A stretch of 64,000 nt of DNA from Dyadobacter fermentans (GCF_019924045.1 NZ_JAHXBN010000011.1:558001-622000), one strand, 5' to 3'. Counted from the stretch's first letter, positions 28,977 to 36,543 are shown. Numbers and translations are program-made. The notes: generated by a model not told the origin, from the letters alone.

Positions 28977-29564
28977 ATGCATCCCTTCTCCTACTGTGAC
29001 ATCACGGTCTACGGCTTTCATGGCTGTAACCAAGACATTAAACAACGACTCATTAACAAAGAAATTCGCTTTGAATGCAGTACCAACAGATATGACTGGC
29101 TGGGTTCGGGCGTCTATTTCTGGGAGAATGATTTTCGGCGCGCACATTACTGGGCAGAACAATCATATGGTGACAATGCAGCTGTGATCGGTGCAAAAAT
29201 CCGTCTGGGGAAATGCTTTGACCTTTCCAATTCATTTGCCAAAGAGCTCCTTATTCTCTCCTACAACGATCTATGCGTTGAATGGAAGAAGGCGAATACA
29301 ATCCCTATTGAAAATGCCCCGCATCCGCGTGGTATCGGTAACCCTTCTGATATGATTCTCCGATACCTCGACAAATTGGTGGTCGAAAACGCCATTTTAC
29401 TCGCCGGCTTGCAAGAACCCGACATTATTTATGATACTGTTCGCGCTCCATTTCAAGAAGGTTTCCCCGTCTACCCAGGCAGCGCATTCCGCGAGCATGA
29501 CCATATTCACCTCTGTGTAAGAAATCCCGATTTACTAACGGAGCTTTTTGATCCTGGTCAATAG
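28977..29564 (+). CDS. ADP-ribosyltransferase (PARP-like) fold protein, putative toxin
   Basis: 195 aa. YGFHGCNQDIKQRLI near the N-terminus and DWLGSGVYFWENDFRRAHYW resemble the His and Tyr motifs of PARP-type and DUF3990-like ADP-ribosyltransferases (NAD-binding H and Y). A third conserved acidic residue cannot be pinned down. ATG at 28977 is preferred over a TTG at 28938, which would overlap the upstream gene. It has no signal peptide, so it probably acts on a cytosolic target. Assignment rests on motif resemblance, not on a database match. Confidence 0.55.
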   Translation: MHPFSYCDITVYGFHGCNQDIKQRLINKEIRFECSTNRYDWLGSGVYFWENDFRRAHYWAEQSYGDNAAVIGAKIRLGKCFDLSNSFAKELLILSYNDLCVEWKKANTIPIENAPHPRGIGNPSDMILRYLDKLVVENAILLAGLQEPDIIYDTVRAPFQEGFPVYPGSAFREHDHIHLCVRNPDLLTELFDPGQ

Positions 29565-29633
29565 AAGCTGGGCTATGATCTACTCAATTGGAAAGGGATC
29601 CCCAAACGCAGGAAGCCGGAAAGCTGTTCTTAG
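29565..29633 (+). pseudogene. 3' remnant of a second copy of the small gene at 28753
   Basis: Directly after the stop at 29562-29564 the same frame reads KLGYDLLNWKGIPKRRKPES and stops at 29631. This matches ELGYLDENGE...GIPKDRKPVG of the 64-aa protein. In DNA, 19 of 23 bases agree between 28909-28931 and 29596-29618. No start codon belongs to it. It is best read as the scar of a tandem duplication or of insertion of the neighbouring gene. Confidence 0.6.
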
Positions 29634-29671
29634 GCATATTCGAATTCTATATCGGATGCTTTCAATGTTTT

Positions 29672-29845
29672 TCAGTCCTCGTAAGCACTTCCTTCATTGT
29701 TAACATAGTCATCTTGCAAGTCACGCAAGTTTCGCTCGATTTCGCCGAAGTTCTTGCCGCAAGTTACAGACAGATAATCGGGGACATGCTCGATCCGTCC
29801 CCATAGCTCGCCTTCGCCTTTTTCGATGATGATAGTTAGCTTCAT
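29672..29845 (-). CDS. HicB-like orphan antitoxin
   Basis: 57 aa. MKLTIIIEKGEGELWGRIEH resembles the N-terminal beta-strands of HicB, and GKNFGEIERNLRDLQDDYVN the following helix. It lacks the C-terminal DNA-binding domain of long HicB forms. No HicA (dsRBD-like) gene is found on either side, so it is an orphan. The start at the ATG matches the family N-terminus; a longer frame from 29908 would cross a terminator. Confidence 0.55.
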   Translation of the reverse strand: MKLTIIIEKGEGELWGRIEHVPDYLSVTCGKNFGEIERNLRDLQDDYVNNEGSAYED

Positions 29846-29872
29846 ATGAAATCTGATAGTGTGTAAAAGAAT

Positions 29873-29898
29873 AAAGGTCGCATTTCCGCGACCTTTTT
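29873..29898 (-). terminator. Hairpin terminator after the first XRE gene
   Basis: Stem 29873-29881 with 29888-29896 (AAAGGTCGC / GCGACCTTT) and a 6-base loop. T and A tracts on the two sides allow either direction. It lies between the XRE gene and the HicB-like gene. A near copy lies at 30334-30358. Confidence 0.6.
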
Positions 29899-30004
29899 GC
29901 AATATCAAATGCTGTTACTTCCTCCCCAACTCCCGCTCTAACGCCGCTATCCGGTCATCCTGGTTTTGTAAGGCCTTTCGCTGCAAATCAATGTATTCAT
30001 TTTT
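29888..30004. repeat. Direct repeat copy 1 (117 bp)
   Basis: Identical to 30348-30464 except at one base (C at 29927 against T at 30387). The copy covers half of the terminator hairpin, the stop codon and the last 28 codons or so of an XRE gene. The offset is exactly 460 bases. Confidence 0.95.
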
Positions 30005-30268
30005 GGATAAAGTTACGGTCTCCTCAGAGGTGAGGGATTCGCTGTTAACATTTCCTTCTTTCAGCATCGCACCAGCGCCCGCTACTAACCATTCAAGGTT
30101 CACTTTTGGATATTCATTGAAAATTTTCTCCAATACTTCTACTCCAACCGTTTTCCCATTCTTGATAGGCTTCGCCAGCGCACCTTTTGAAACACCGATC
30201 TTTGCTTCAAATGCAGTTATTGAAGTACCAAGGTGGTCAATAAAAGCCTTTAAACGGTTTGAAAACAT
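29915..30268 (-). CDS. XRE-family HTH regulator (copy 1) with C-terminal coiled coil
   Basis: 117 aa. An N-terminal helix-turn-helix region (MFSNRLKAFIDHLGTSITAF, then KIGVSKGALAKPIKNG) is followed by LEWLVAGAGAM, typical of Bacteroidota phage-repressor-like proteins. The last residues NEYIDLQRKALQNQDDRIAA and on form a short coiled coil for oligomerisation and are identical to the protein at 30375. ATG at 30268 is preferred; a TTG at 30289 is possible. It may regulate itself or the neighbouring cassettes. Confidence 0.8.
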   Translation of the reverse strand: MFSNRLKAFIDHLGTSITAFEAKIGVSKGALAKPIKNGKTVGVEVLEKIFNEYPKVNLEWLVAGAGAMLKEGNVNSESLTSEETVTLSKNEYIDLQRKALQNQDDRIAALERELGRK

Positions 30269-30333
30269 TGTTGGATAAAATTTTCTCAACCAATTCCTCT
30301 GTGCTCATCTTGAGATATTGTGTAATAAAAATG

Positions 30334-30358
30334 AAGGTCGCAAAATTGCGACCTTTTT
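30334..30358 (-). terminator. Hairpin terminator after the second XRE gene
   Basis: Stem AAGGTCGC / GCGACCTT (30334-30341 with 30348-30355) with flanking A and T tracts, near-identical to the hairpin at 29873. It separates the two XRE genes, so they may be transcribed independently. Confidence 0.6.
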
Positions 30359-30464
30359 GCAATATCAAATGCTGTTACTTCCTCCCTAACTCCCGCTCTA
30401 ACGCCGCTATCCGGTCATCCTGGTTTTGTAAGGCCTTTCGCTGCAAATCAATGTATTCATTTTT
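30348..30464. repeat. Direct repeat copy 2 (117 bp)
   Basis: Second copy of the repeat at 29888-30004, with one mismatch. It covers the terminator and the coiled-coil-encoding 3' end of the second XRE gene. Upstream of the repeat the two genes diverge completely in DNA. Confidence 0.95.
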
Positions 30465-30710
30465 TGTTATGGTGATAACTTCGGCATTATTGATAAACTC
30501 AGGGTCATTGCCGCCACGTCCAAGCAGTAGCCAATACGGATCTACATCGAAAAGGGTTATGATCTCACTGATCGCTTCCGCCGTCAAACTTGCCGCGCCT
30601 TTTTCAAATCTGTGATAGGTACTTTGAGCAACACCTATCTTCTTAGCAAACTGGGTTTCACTAAGTTGCAAATGCTCGCGAAGTCTTCGAACTCTTTGAT
30701 AGTCAAACAT
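30375..30710 (-). CDS. XRE-family HTH regulator (copy 2) with the same coiled-coil tail
   Basis: 111 aa. A clear Cro/CI-type helix-turn-helix lies at residues 4-56 (VRRLREHLQLSETQFAKKIG, VAQSTYHRFEKG), then FDVDPYWLLLGRGG. The tail from NEYIDLQ is identical to that of the protein at 29915. ATG at 30710 is chosen as it starts the HTH domain. It is divergent from the small gene at 30812, and an inverted repeat in the shared promoter region is a likely operator. Confidence 0.85.
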   Translation of the reverse strand: MFDYQRVRRLREHLQLSETQFAKKIGVAQSTYHRFEKGAASLTAEAISEIITLFDVDPYWLLLGRGGNDPEFINNAEVITITKNEYIDLQRKALQNQDDRIAALERELGRK

Positions 30711-30730
30711 TATTAAAAAGAGCCACAACT

Positions 30731-30772
30731 TTTAATTCATTTTGAATTGGTTTTAATTTTAAATGAATTAAA
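30731..30772. promoter_or_regulatory. Operator-like 12-bp inverted repeat in divergent promoter
   Basis: TTTAATTCATTT (30731-30742) and its perfect complement AAATGAATTAAA (30761-30772) are separated by 18 bases in the gap between the XRE gene and the divergent gene at 30812. The right half overlaps the -7 box, as expected for a repressor site. The AT-rich composition weakens the statistical case. Confidence 0.5.
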
Positions 30773-30776
30773 TTTG
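30747..30776 (+). promoter_or_regulatory. Promoter of the 90-aa gene (TTG-N19-TAAATTTG)
   Basis: A -33 TTG at 30747-30749 and a -7 TAAATTTG at 30769-30776, spaced 19 bases, match the Bacteroidota consensus. Transcription would start near 30783, about 30 bases before the ATG. Confidence 0.55.
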
Positions 30777-30811
30777 GTAAAACACAATCTGTTAACCGCA
30801 AATTACACATT

Positions 30812-31084
30812 ATGCACATCGAAACAAGTTTGGACGATCCGGCAATGGTGCCGATCAAACAGCGGCTTTTACAGCGGTTCGCGAAAGCCAAGGAAATGGT
30901 GGGGTCTAAATGGCGGGAAAAACTGGCGCAACACGATCCGTTCTTCGACACGCGCACGGGCGAGGCGTACATGCGATCCGTAGCGCAGGCGTATTCCGAC
31001 GCCCGACGCGGACACGTGGATCGCATCGAGCGCGTCACGCGGGCACTTGAAAGAATCGCAGGGATCACATCCAGCCCTATTTAA
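30812..31084 (+). CDS. Small helical protein of unknown function
   Basis: 90 aa, highly charged (KQRLLQRFAKAKEMVGSKWR, then DARRGHVDRIERVTRALERI), without signal peptide or membrane segment. No family is recognised. It is divergent from the second XRE regulator, shares an operator-like region with it and is closed by a strong terminator. It may be the regulated partner of that regulator. Confidence 0.6.
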   Translation: MHIETSLDDPAMVPIKQRLLQRFAKAKEMVGSKWREKLAQHDPFFDTRTGEAYMRSVAQAYSDARRGHVDRIERVTRALERIAGITSSPI

Positions 31085-31099
31085 AGCACCAATACAAAA

Positions 31100-31130
31100 A
31101 AACGGCCGGGCTTCAGTAACCCGGCCGTTT
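31100..31130. terminator. Bidirectional terminator
   Basis: Perfect 11-bp GC-rich stem AAACGGCCGGG / CCCGGCCGTTT (31100-31110 with 31120-31130) with a 9-base loop, between convergent genes. Confidence 0.85.
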
Positions 31131-31154
31131 GGCTTAGAAATGCTAATTGATGGA

Positions 31155-33335
31155 TCACTCAGCCTTGATAAAGCGCAGCTTCGTAGCTTCGCCGCCGTGG
31201 TTGATCTTCATAAAGTAATGTCCGCCGCCCAGTTTCTTCACATTCAGGCGATGGCTGTTTTTGCCTTCCGTGATGCGAATCGATGCATTGCTCACCGGCT
31301 GGCCGGCCAGGTTGTAGATCGTTACGTCCGAAGTTCCGGCCGTGCGGGATGAGAACTGGATGTTCACATAATCCTGAGCAGGGTTTGGCGCGATCACCGT
31401 ACCTGAGATAATGCCCGGATTAACCGCAACGATTTTACTTTTAGTGTAAGTACCGTCGATGTCGATCTGCTTCAACTGGTAGTAGTTTGTACCCAGCAGC
31501 GGATTTTCATCCAGGAAGGTGTATTTACCAATACGCTGATCTGTAAGCGCAACTTTACCAAGCACCTCCTCATTCGACATGCGGCTGTCGAAACGCAGCA
31601 CTTCAAACTCTTTCCCGTCTTGCTCTGCTACTACATTCCAGGTCAGTTCCACGCCTTTTTCAACGGATTTGCCTTCAAAATTCGAAATGTAGATCGGGAG
31701 CGGAACGTTCACGCCAAATGCGATGCTCGAAGTCGTGGATTTACAGTTTCCACCCTGAATTTCGAGGGTATATGCACCGGTTGCCAATGTATTGTAGCTG
31801 ATCGTCGGCGTATTGCTCGTTGGCGCAACGCTGTTCTGGCGCATGAGAACACCATCTTTTTTGACCTTCCAGTCAATGGCAAATACATTATCCCCGTCGA
31901 AAAGGAATTGCAGGCCCGTTTCGCCGGAAGATACAATCGACTGCAAACTTGGGCCGCGTGTACATGGAGTACGCGTGTCGGTTGCCGAGATGCTAAAACT
32001 CTTCGTTGCCACCGATACCGCCTTGCAATCCTCCGCCTTCAATTCGAAAGTATAAGTACCATTTTGCAGGTAGCTGAATTTCAGGTTGGCTGTATTGGAA
32101 GTAAGCGTACCAGTCTTACCGCTTCCGACCGCAAAATTGCTACCGTCAAGGATTCTCCACGAGAACACGTGCAGGTTGGTACCGGCATAATTGATTGTCG
32201 CGCTGCTTGGCGTAATAGACGTAATGCTGCTCACCGAAGGACCGTTCTGGCAATCGGGAATCGTTACCACAGGTTCGTTGATCGTAAATGCGCGGCTGCT
32301 TACTGCCGAAGAGCAGTTGTTACCTTCGATTTCCAATGTGTAGCTACCCGGAGCCAGCGACGAGTACGATATGTTTGTCGAAGTCGCGCTGCCGAAATCG
32401 TTTGTCGTGCCTGATCTCACCTCAGTACCACCCGATTTGATCCGCCATTTCAGACTGGTAACACCGGAGCCGGTAAAAGAAACTGTCAAAGCCGTTTGGC
32501 TGATATTACTCACATTGCTGATCGCCGGGCCGGAAGCACAGTTATTATCAGGTAGCGGAGTGGCTGTCTTAGGGGCATTAGGCCAAAAACAGCCGGTAAC
32601 CATTGCGGTAGTCAATACCCCTCTCCATTTCTGGTCGAGGTAGCTTCCATTGTTCCCGGTAACCGTCTCGGAAAGCAATCCCATGTAATAGTTGTCCTCA
32701 CGGGTATCGTTCTCTCCCTGCTTGATCTTTACGCGTAACAGGCCATCAACATACTTAATAAACTGGTAGGTATTACCCGTGCTTCCTACAAACACACCCA
32801 GACGGTCGCCGTCCGGCATCGTGACGCCATTACAGGTAATCTGCCCGCTGCCGTTGGTACCCAGCATATTCACAGGTGCTGTACTCGGGTCAACCGGATT
32901 GATACAACCGAGGATCAGCGCGTCGTTTGCAGCGCTAGGCTGGAACGTCCCCTCTTGCAGGTGATAAAGGATAAAAAGGTTATCCGCAATCGTACCTGCC
33001 CAGTTGAGGTATATCCGGTTGTCCTTAAGGAGAATATTCACCGCTTTGCCATCACCTGTTCTTCCGAGGTATTCTCCATCGGTCCAGGTGCGGCCACCGC
33101 ACGAAACGCGGGATGCCAGAGGCGCAGCCGTTTTGGCCGCAATGGTGAAAGACTCGTCCGCAGACCCTGCATAAGGATTCCTGATTTCGTAAGAGCCGTT
33201 CAGGTCATTTGCAATAATGCTTTCCACATTTACGCTGTCCGCATGCATTCCCATGCTTCCAGCGTCGTTGTTAGGAGCCGCTGCCACCGAGCTTATCACT
33301 CCTCCCGCAAAAACAAGTTTCAGTAAAAATTTCAT
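31155..33335 (-). CDS. T9SS-secreted repeat protein with C-terminal sorting domain
   Basis: 726 aa. The signal peptide MKFLLKLVFAGGVISSVAAA is followed by two disulfide-type modules (with CINPVD and GCFWPNAP segments, about residues 70-270). Three similar beta-sandwich repeats of about 90 residues come next, each with a core like SYSSLAPGSYTLEIEGNNC and ending in AFTIN or SFSIS. A linker (YISNFEGKSVEKGVELTW) leads to a type A sorting domain (PNPAQDYVNIQF to the last residues), which directs secretion through the Por/type IX system and attachment to the cell surface. Binding function is unknown. Confidence 0.85.
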   Translation of the reverse strand: MKFLLKLVFAGGVISSVAAAPNNDAGSMGMHADSVNVESIIANDLNGSYEIRNPYAGSADESFTIAAKTAAPLASRVSCGGRTWTDGEYLGRTGDGKAVNILLKDNRIYLNWAGTIADNLFILYHLQEGTFQPSAANDALILGCINPVDPSTAPVNMLGTNGSGQITCNGVTMPDGDRLGVFVGSTGNTYQFIKYVDGLLRVKIKQGENDTREDNYYMGLLSETVTGNNGSYLDQKWRGVLTTAMVTGCFWPNAPKTATPLPDNNCASGPAISNVSNISQTALTVSFTGSGVTSLKWRIKSGGTEVRSGTTNDFGSATSTNISYSSLAPGSYTLEIEGNNCSSAVSSRAFTINEPVVTIPDCQNGPSVSSITSITPSSATINYAGTNLHVFSWRILDGSNFAVGSGKTGTLTSNTANLKFSYLQNGTYTFELKAEDCKAVSVATKSFSISATDTRTPCTRGPSLQSIVSSGETGLQFLFDGDNVFAIDWKVKKDGVLMRQNSVAPTSNTPTISYNTLATGAYTLEIQGGNCKSTTSSIAFGVNVPLPIYISNFEGKSVEKGVELTWNVVAEQDGKEFEVLRFDSRMSNEEVLGKVALTDQRIGKYTFLDENPLLGTNYYQLKQIDIDGTYTKSKIVAVNPGIISGTVIAPNPAQDYVNIQFSSRTAGTSDVTIYNLAGQPVSNASIRITEGKNSHRLNVKKLGGGHYFMKINHGGEATKLRFIKAE

Positions 33336-33699
33336 AGAGCGTAAAAAATAAGTGGGCGATGCGAACGAAATAATCGAATGTAATACAATTTGAAACCAAC
33401 ACTTTCGTTCGTTCCAAATATACTACAAAGACCTAGAAAAGATTTTATACTTGTAGAATAATATTGCTCACCTAATCAGTGAAACCTTCCGCCCGATAAG
33501 CAACAAGTTAGTAAAATCGCCCCTAGTTTATTCTCAGACACAATTTTTGTGACAAGCCCACTCAAAATTTAATGAGAAAAATAAAAGTCAGAAAAATGCA
33601 AAATCCGCAAATGACTGAGTGTAAGCGAGAACTAGCTCCACAATTGTGTGAACTAGTTGGTAAATTCAGATAGAAACAGGAAGCAATGTCACGGATTGT
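33336..33699. other. Intergenic region between the T9SS protein gene and the epimerase gene
   Basis: No coding sequence is supported. It holds a -7-like TATATTTG on the minus strand (33415-33422) for the T9SS gene. Next to it is a 9-bp inverted repeat CGAACGAAA / TTTCGTTCG (33362-33370 with 33403-33411) in the expected 5' leader. Further right is a 10-bp palindrome CACAATTGTG (33639-33648), flanked by AACTAG / CTAGTT. Confidence 0.5.
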
Positions 33700-34728
33700 T
33701 CAGCCATGAAAGACCATTAGGCGATGGCTATATTCGAGGTACCACCGGGCAAACTCCGCAATTCCCCGATTGAGCGAAACCTGGGGTTTGTAATGCGTGA
33801 TCTTTTCAAGACTTTCACCACTCGCCCAGGTTCTCGGAACATCGCCGGCCTGCATTGGCAGAAAATGTTTGATTGCCGTTGCACCCAAACTCCGTTCGAG
33901 TTCCTCAATAAATTTCATAAGGTTGACCGGCGACCCATTGCCGATATTTAACACCCGGTACGGCGGTTCTCCATCGAAATTGGCGAGCATAGTTTGCGCC
34001 ACACTTTCCACAATGTCGCCGACGAATGTAAAGTCGCGCTCCATTTCTCCGTTGTTGAACACCTGGATCGGCTCTCCCTCCTGAATGGCGCGGGCAAAGA
34101 GCATAGGTGCCATGTCGGGGCGGCCCCATGGGCCATACACCGTAAAAAACCGCAGGCAAGTGACAGGAATTCTATAAAGATGGCTGTATGCATGTGCCAT
34201 TAGTTCATTGCCCTTCTTTGTCGCCGCATAAAGGCTCATCGGCGAATCGGCTTTGTCGTCTTCCACGAAAGGGATTTTAGCATTCGCGCCGTACACCGAC
34301 GATGACGATGCATGCATGAGATGCCTGGGAGGAAAATAGCGGCATGCTTCAAGTACGTAATGAAACCCGATGATGTTGGACTGCACGTAAACATCCGGGT
34401 TCTCGATCGAGTATCGCACACCCGCCTGCGCAGCGAGGTTGATCACGTAGTCGAACCGTTCCGATTGAAAAAGACTGAAAAGCTGCTGCTTGTCTTCGAG
34501 GTTCATGCGCACGAAGCGGTAACGGCTACTCACCGAGCTTTGTACAAGCTGGTACCATTTGATCAGGTCCTGTCGGATACCCGTTTCTTTGAGCCTTGCG
34601 TATTTGAGCTGGGGCGAATAATAATCGTTGATATTATCGAGGCCTACTACGTCGAAACCCTCTTGGAGTAGTTTCACCACAGTATGAAACCCGATAAACC
34701 CCGCACTGCCGGTTACCAATACTTTCAT
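33700..34728 (-). CDS. NAD-dependent nucleotide-sugar epimerase, UDP-glucuronate 4-epimerase-like
   Basis: 342 aa SDR-family enzyme. The NAD-binding motif is TGSAGFIGFH at the N-terminus, followed by LDNINDYYSPQLKYARL, typical of CapI/UDP-glucuronate 4-epimerases. The catalytic triad is Ser in ASSSSVYG and Tyr-x3-Lys in YAATKKGNE. It could supply UDP-galacturonate for surface glycans. No sugar genes are adjacent and it stands alone. Confidence 0.87.
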   Translation of the reverse strand: MKVLVTGSAGFIGFHTVVKLLQEGFDVVGLDNINDYYSPQLKYARLKETGIRQDLIKWYQLVQSSVSSRYRFVRMNLEDKQQLFSLFQSERFDYVINLAAQAGVRYSIENPDVYVQSNIIGFHYVLEACRYFPPRHLMHASSSSVYGANAKIPFVEDDKADSPMSLYAATKKGNELMAHAYSHLYRIPVTCLRFFTVYGPWGRPDMAPMLFARAIQEGEPIQVFNNGEMERDFTFVGDIVESVAQTMLANFDGEPPYRVLNIGNGSPVNLMKFIEELERSLGATAIKHFLPMQAGDVPRTWASGESLEKITHYKPQVSLNRGIAEFARWYLEYSHRLMVFHG

Positions 34729-34808
34729 AAAGAAAGATACCCATTGTCCCGATCGGAAGTAACTGCCTGATGCAGATTTAACGAATCCTTTACAAACGAA
34801 ACGATGGC

Positions 34809-34848
34809 TCCCCTACACACCCGGGCAGCGCAAGGGCTGTTCCAGATA
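34809..34848. repeat. Left copy of a ~40-bp direct repeat flanking the insertion sequence
   Basis: Identical to 36336-36374 except for one extra C. It lies about 20 bases outside the left end of the insertion sequence. Confidence 0.85.
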
Positions 34849-34909
34849 CTTTTTTCACCGCCCCCCAAATCATATAGGATCAAGAGCAAAACTTGTGGAG
34901 TAACTTGGA

Positions 34910-35867
34910 TTAAGCATATAGCTGAGTGAGGCGATATAAGAAGAATTCGATATTTCTGACACCTCGGAACTGAGCCCTGAACGCTTTGATCTTAGCATTA
35001 AAAGACTCAGCAGATGCGTTGGTGCTCCGGTTATCAAAATAATTGACAATGGTCTTGTAGTGATTCTCTATAGATCTGGCGACGGTGTTGAAGGATTTGA
35101 AGCCTGACTGCCTGACTTTTTCATGCCACTTCGCTAGTCTGGTTAATCCGTAAATCTTTTCGGTTGTGTTGGTGAAAATGTTGCTTAGCTCCTGAGCCAG
35201 ATCATATGCTTTTTTAAGGTCTGGAAAGAGTTCAAAGAGCAGTTGAGCCCTCTCTTTTTGGTTGTCAGTCCACGTATTAGGCTTTTTATACAACGCATAT
35301 CTGCCACGCGCCAATAATTGCTTCAAGGTATCACCATTAGGTAATACTTCTGGCTGATATTCGACCTGATTAGCCTTTGCCCGCTCAATGGCATCGTTTT
35401 CCAGATCTAATGCTTCCCAGCGATGTTTGATGCGGATTTCTTGCAAGGCTTCAATAGCTAACCTTTGCACGTGAAAACGGTCGGTGACCCGTAATGCGCG
35501 CGGAAAACATCGCTTAGCGATCATTGACATGCTGCCAGCCATGTCAAGCGTAATTTCAGACACTTTCTTCCGCAGAGATTCCGGGATTTTACGGATAATT
35601 TCAATAACCGTTTCAGCCTTTGTACCAGCAACAATGGCAACTATACTTCCTTTCCCGCCTTTTGCAGCTTTATTGGTAAGGATTGTGTACAATTCACCAT
35701 GCGAAAGACTAGTCTCGTCGATTGATAGGCGAGATCCCAGATTTTGAGGAAATAGCAGCCACTTCTTGGCATGCTTCCGTTGGTTCCAATCTTTAAATCC
35801 ACTCTGGAAATCACGGTAATGGCGTAGCAAAGCTCTGCCGTTAATACCGTAGAACCGTCCGACCGAC
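34910..35867 (-). CDS. ISL3-family transposase, catalytic part
   Basis: DDE-type transposase. The frame is open from about 35867 (reading SVDTSPNSAWSVGRFYGING) and has a possible TTG start at 35830, giving 306 aa. Acidic residues lie in LSIDETSLSHG, ITLDMAGSMSMIAKRCFP, VTDRFHVQRL and NASAESFNAKIKAFRAQFRG, which fit the DDE_Tnp_ISL3 pattern. It is in the +1 frame relative to the N-terminal gene, so the full protein would need a frameshift or reinitiation. Confidence 0.85.
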
Positions 35868-35873
35868 CAGGCG

Positions 35874-36242
35874 CTATTCGGGCTGGTATCGACTGATATC
35901 TTTTAAAAAATTCGCGAATTCACTCGTCATTCGCGTTCCATTAGCTACCTCAGTCCAGTCTCTGTAAACTACTTTGCCAGTCTTGGTATTGAGCCATCTG
36001 CGGCGTTTGATATGCAGAAAGACCTTATGGCCCCGAATTGGAAAATCCTGAACGGTTATCGTCGGAAAGAAGCCTTTGGAGAGAAGGTTCTTCCTTTCCG
36101 GATCATTCTCATCCGCGTTTTTCTCTTCGATATGTACGTGGAAGACATCGTCATGCCGGTCGATGGAGGTTAACTCAAAATTTTCGAGAATGAACTCTGG
36201 TAATAGAAACTGAATAATGGGCAAGAAACTCTCCAAAATCAA
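35874..36242 (-). CDS. ISAon1-like transposase N-terminal region
   Basis: 122 aa (MILESFLPIIQFLLPEFILE at the start, then HIKRRRWLNTKTGKVVYRDW). This matches the short first frame of ISAon1-type elements, which carries the DNA-binding end of the transposase. It ends TAG at 35874 just after a TTTTTTAAAAG tract, where the second frame opens. Confidence 0.75.
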   Translation of the reverse strand: MILESFLPIIQFLLPEFILENFELTSIDRHDDVFHVHIEEKNADENDPERKNLLSKGFFPTITVQDFPIRGHKVFLHIKRRRWLNTKTGKVVYRDWTEVANGTRMTSEFANFLKDISRYQPE

Positions 36243-36335
36243 CTGGTTTGATTAAAAGCACAAACCTAGATAAATCCTATCCCCTCCACAAGTTTTGGAT
36301 TTGATCGCATATATGCTCCACAAATTTTGGATGGG

Positions 36336-36374
36336 TCCCCTACACACCGGGCAGCGCAAGGGCTGTTCCAGATA
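36336..36374. repeat. Right copy of the ~40-bp direct repeat
   Basis: Abuts the right end of the insertion sequence and matches 34809-34848 apart from a one-base deletion. A shared GATGG lies just outside both copies. Confidence 0.85.
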
Positions 36375-36471
36375 TGGTCGAAGCACCGGATTAAAAGAAA
36401 AAAAGCCAGTCAGATTTTCATCCGACCGGCTCTAAAAGTGTTAGCTGAAAGTGCTCTTTTGCACGGTTTTG

Positions 36472-36543
36472 TGACCCATAGGGGAATCGAACCCCTGTTT
36501 CAACCGTGAAAGGGTCGTGTCCTAACCGCTAGACGAATGGGCC
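36472..36543 (-). tRNA. tRNA-Glu (anticodon UUC)
   Basis: A 72-nt cloverleaf can be drawn. The acceptor stem pairs GGCCCAT with ATGGGTC (one G-U). The anticodon stem CGACC/GGTTG closes the loop CTTTCAC with anticodon TTC. The T arm has GGTTCGATTCC. CCA is not encoded. Confidence 0.95.

Larger units (their letters stand above)
34869..36332 (-). mobile_element. Insertion sequence, ISL3 family (ISAon1-like), two reading frames
   Basis: About 1.46 kb with two transposase frames on the minus strand. Inverted ends share CAAAACTTGTGGAG (34887-34900) with its complement at 36284-36297, plus GATCAA and CATATA outside it with near-equal spacing. The right end carries a second tandem copy of the same motif (36316-36330). 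Exact termini are uncertain by about 10 bases. Both frames are intact, so it may still be active. Confidence 0.8.

Noticed and set aside
33639..33648. 10-bp palindrome CACAATTGTG as an operator
   Set aside because: It is more than 300 bases from the T9SS start and beyond the 3' end of the epimerase gene; no promoter is near, so chance is likely.
36472..36543. tRNA-Glu as attachment site for the insertion sequence or an island
   Set aside because: The direct repeats do not include the 3' end of the tRNA; the nearest copy is about 100 bases downstream, and a DDE transposase does not use such sites.
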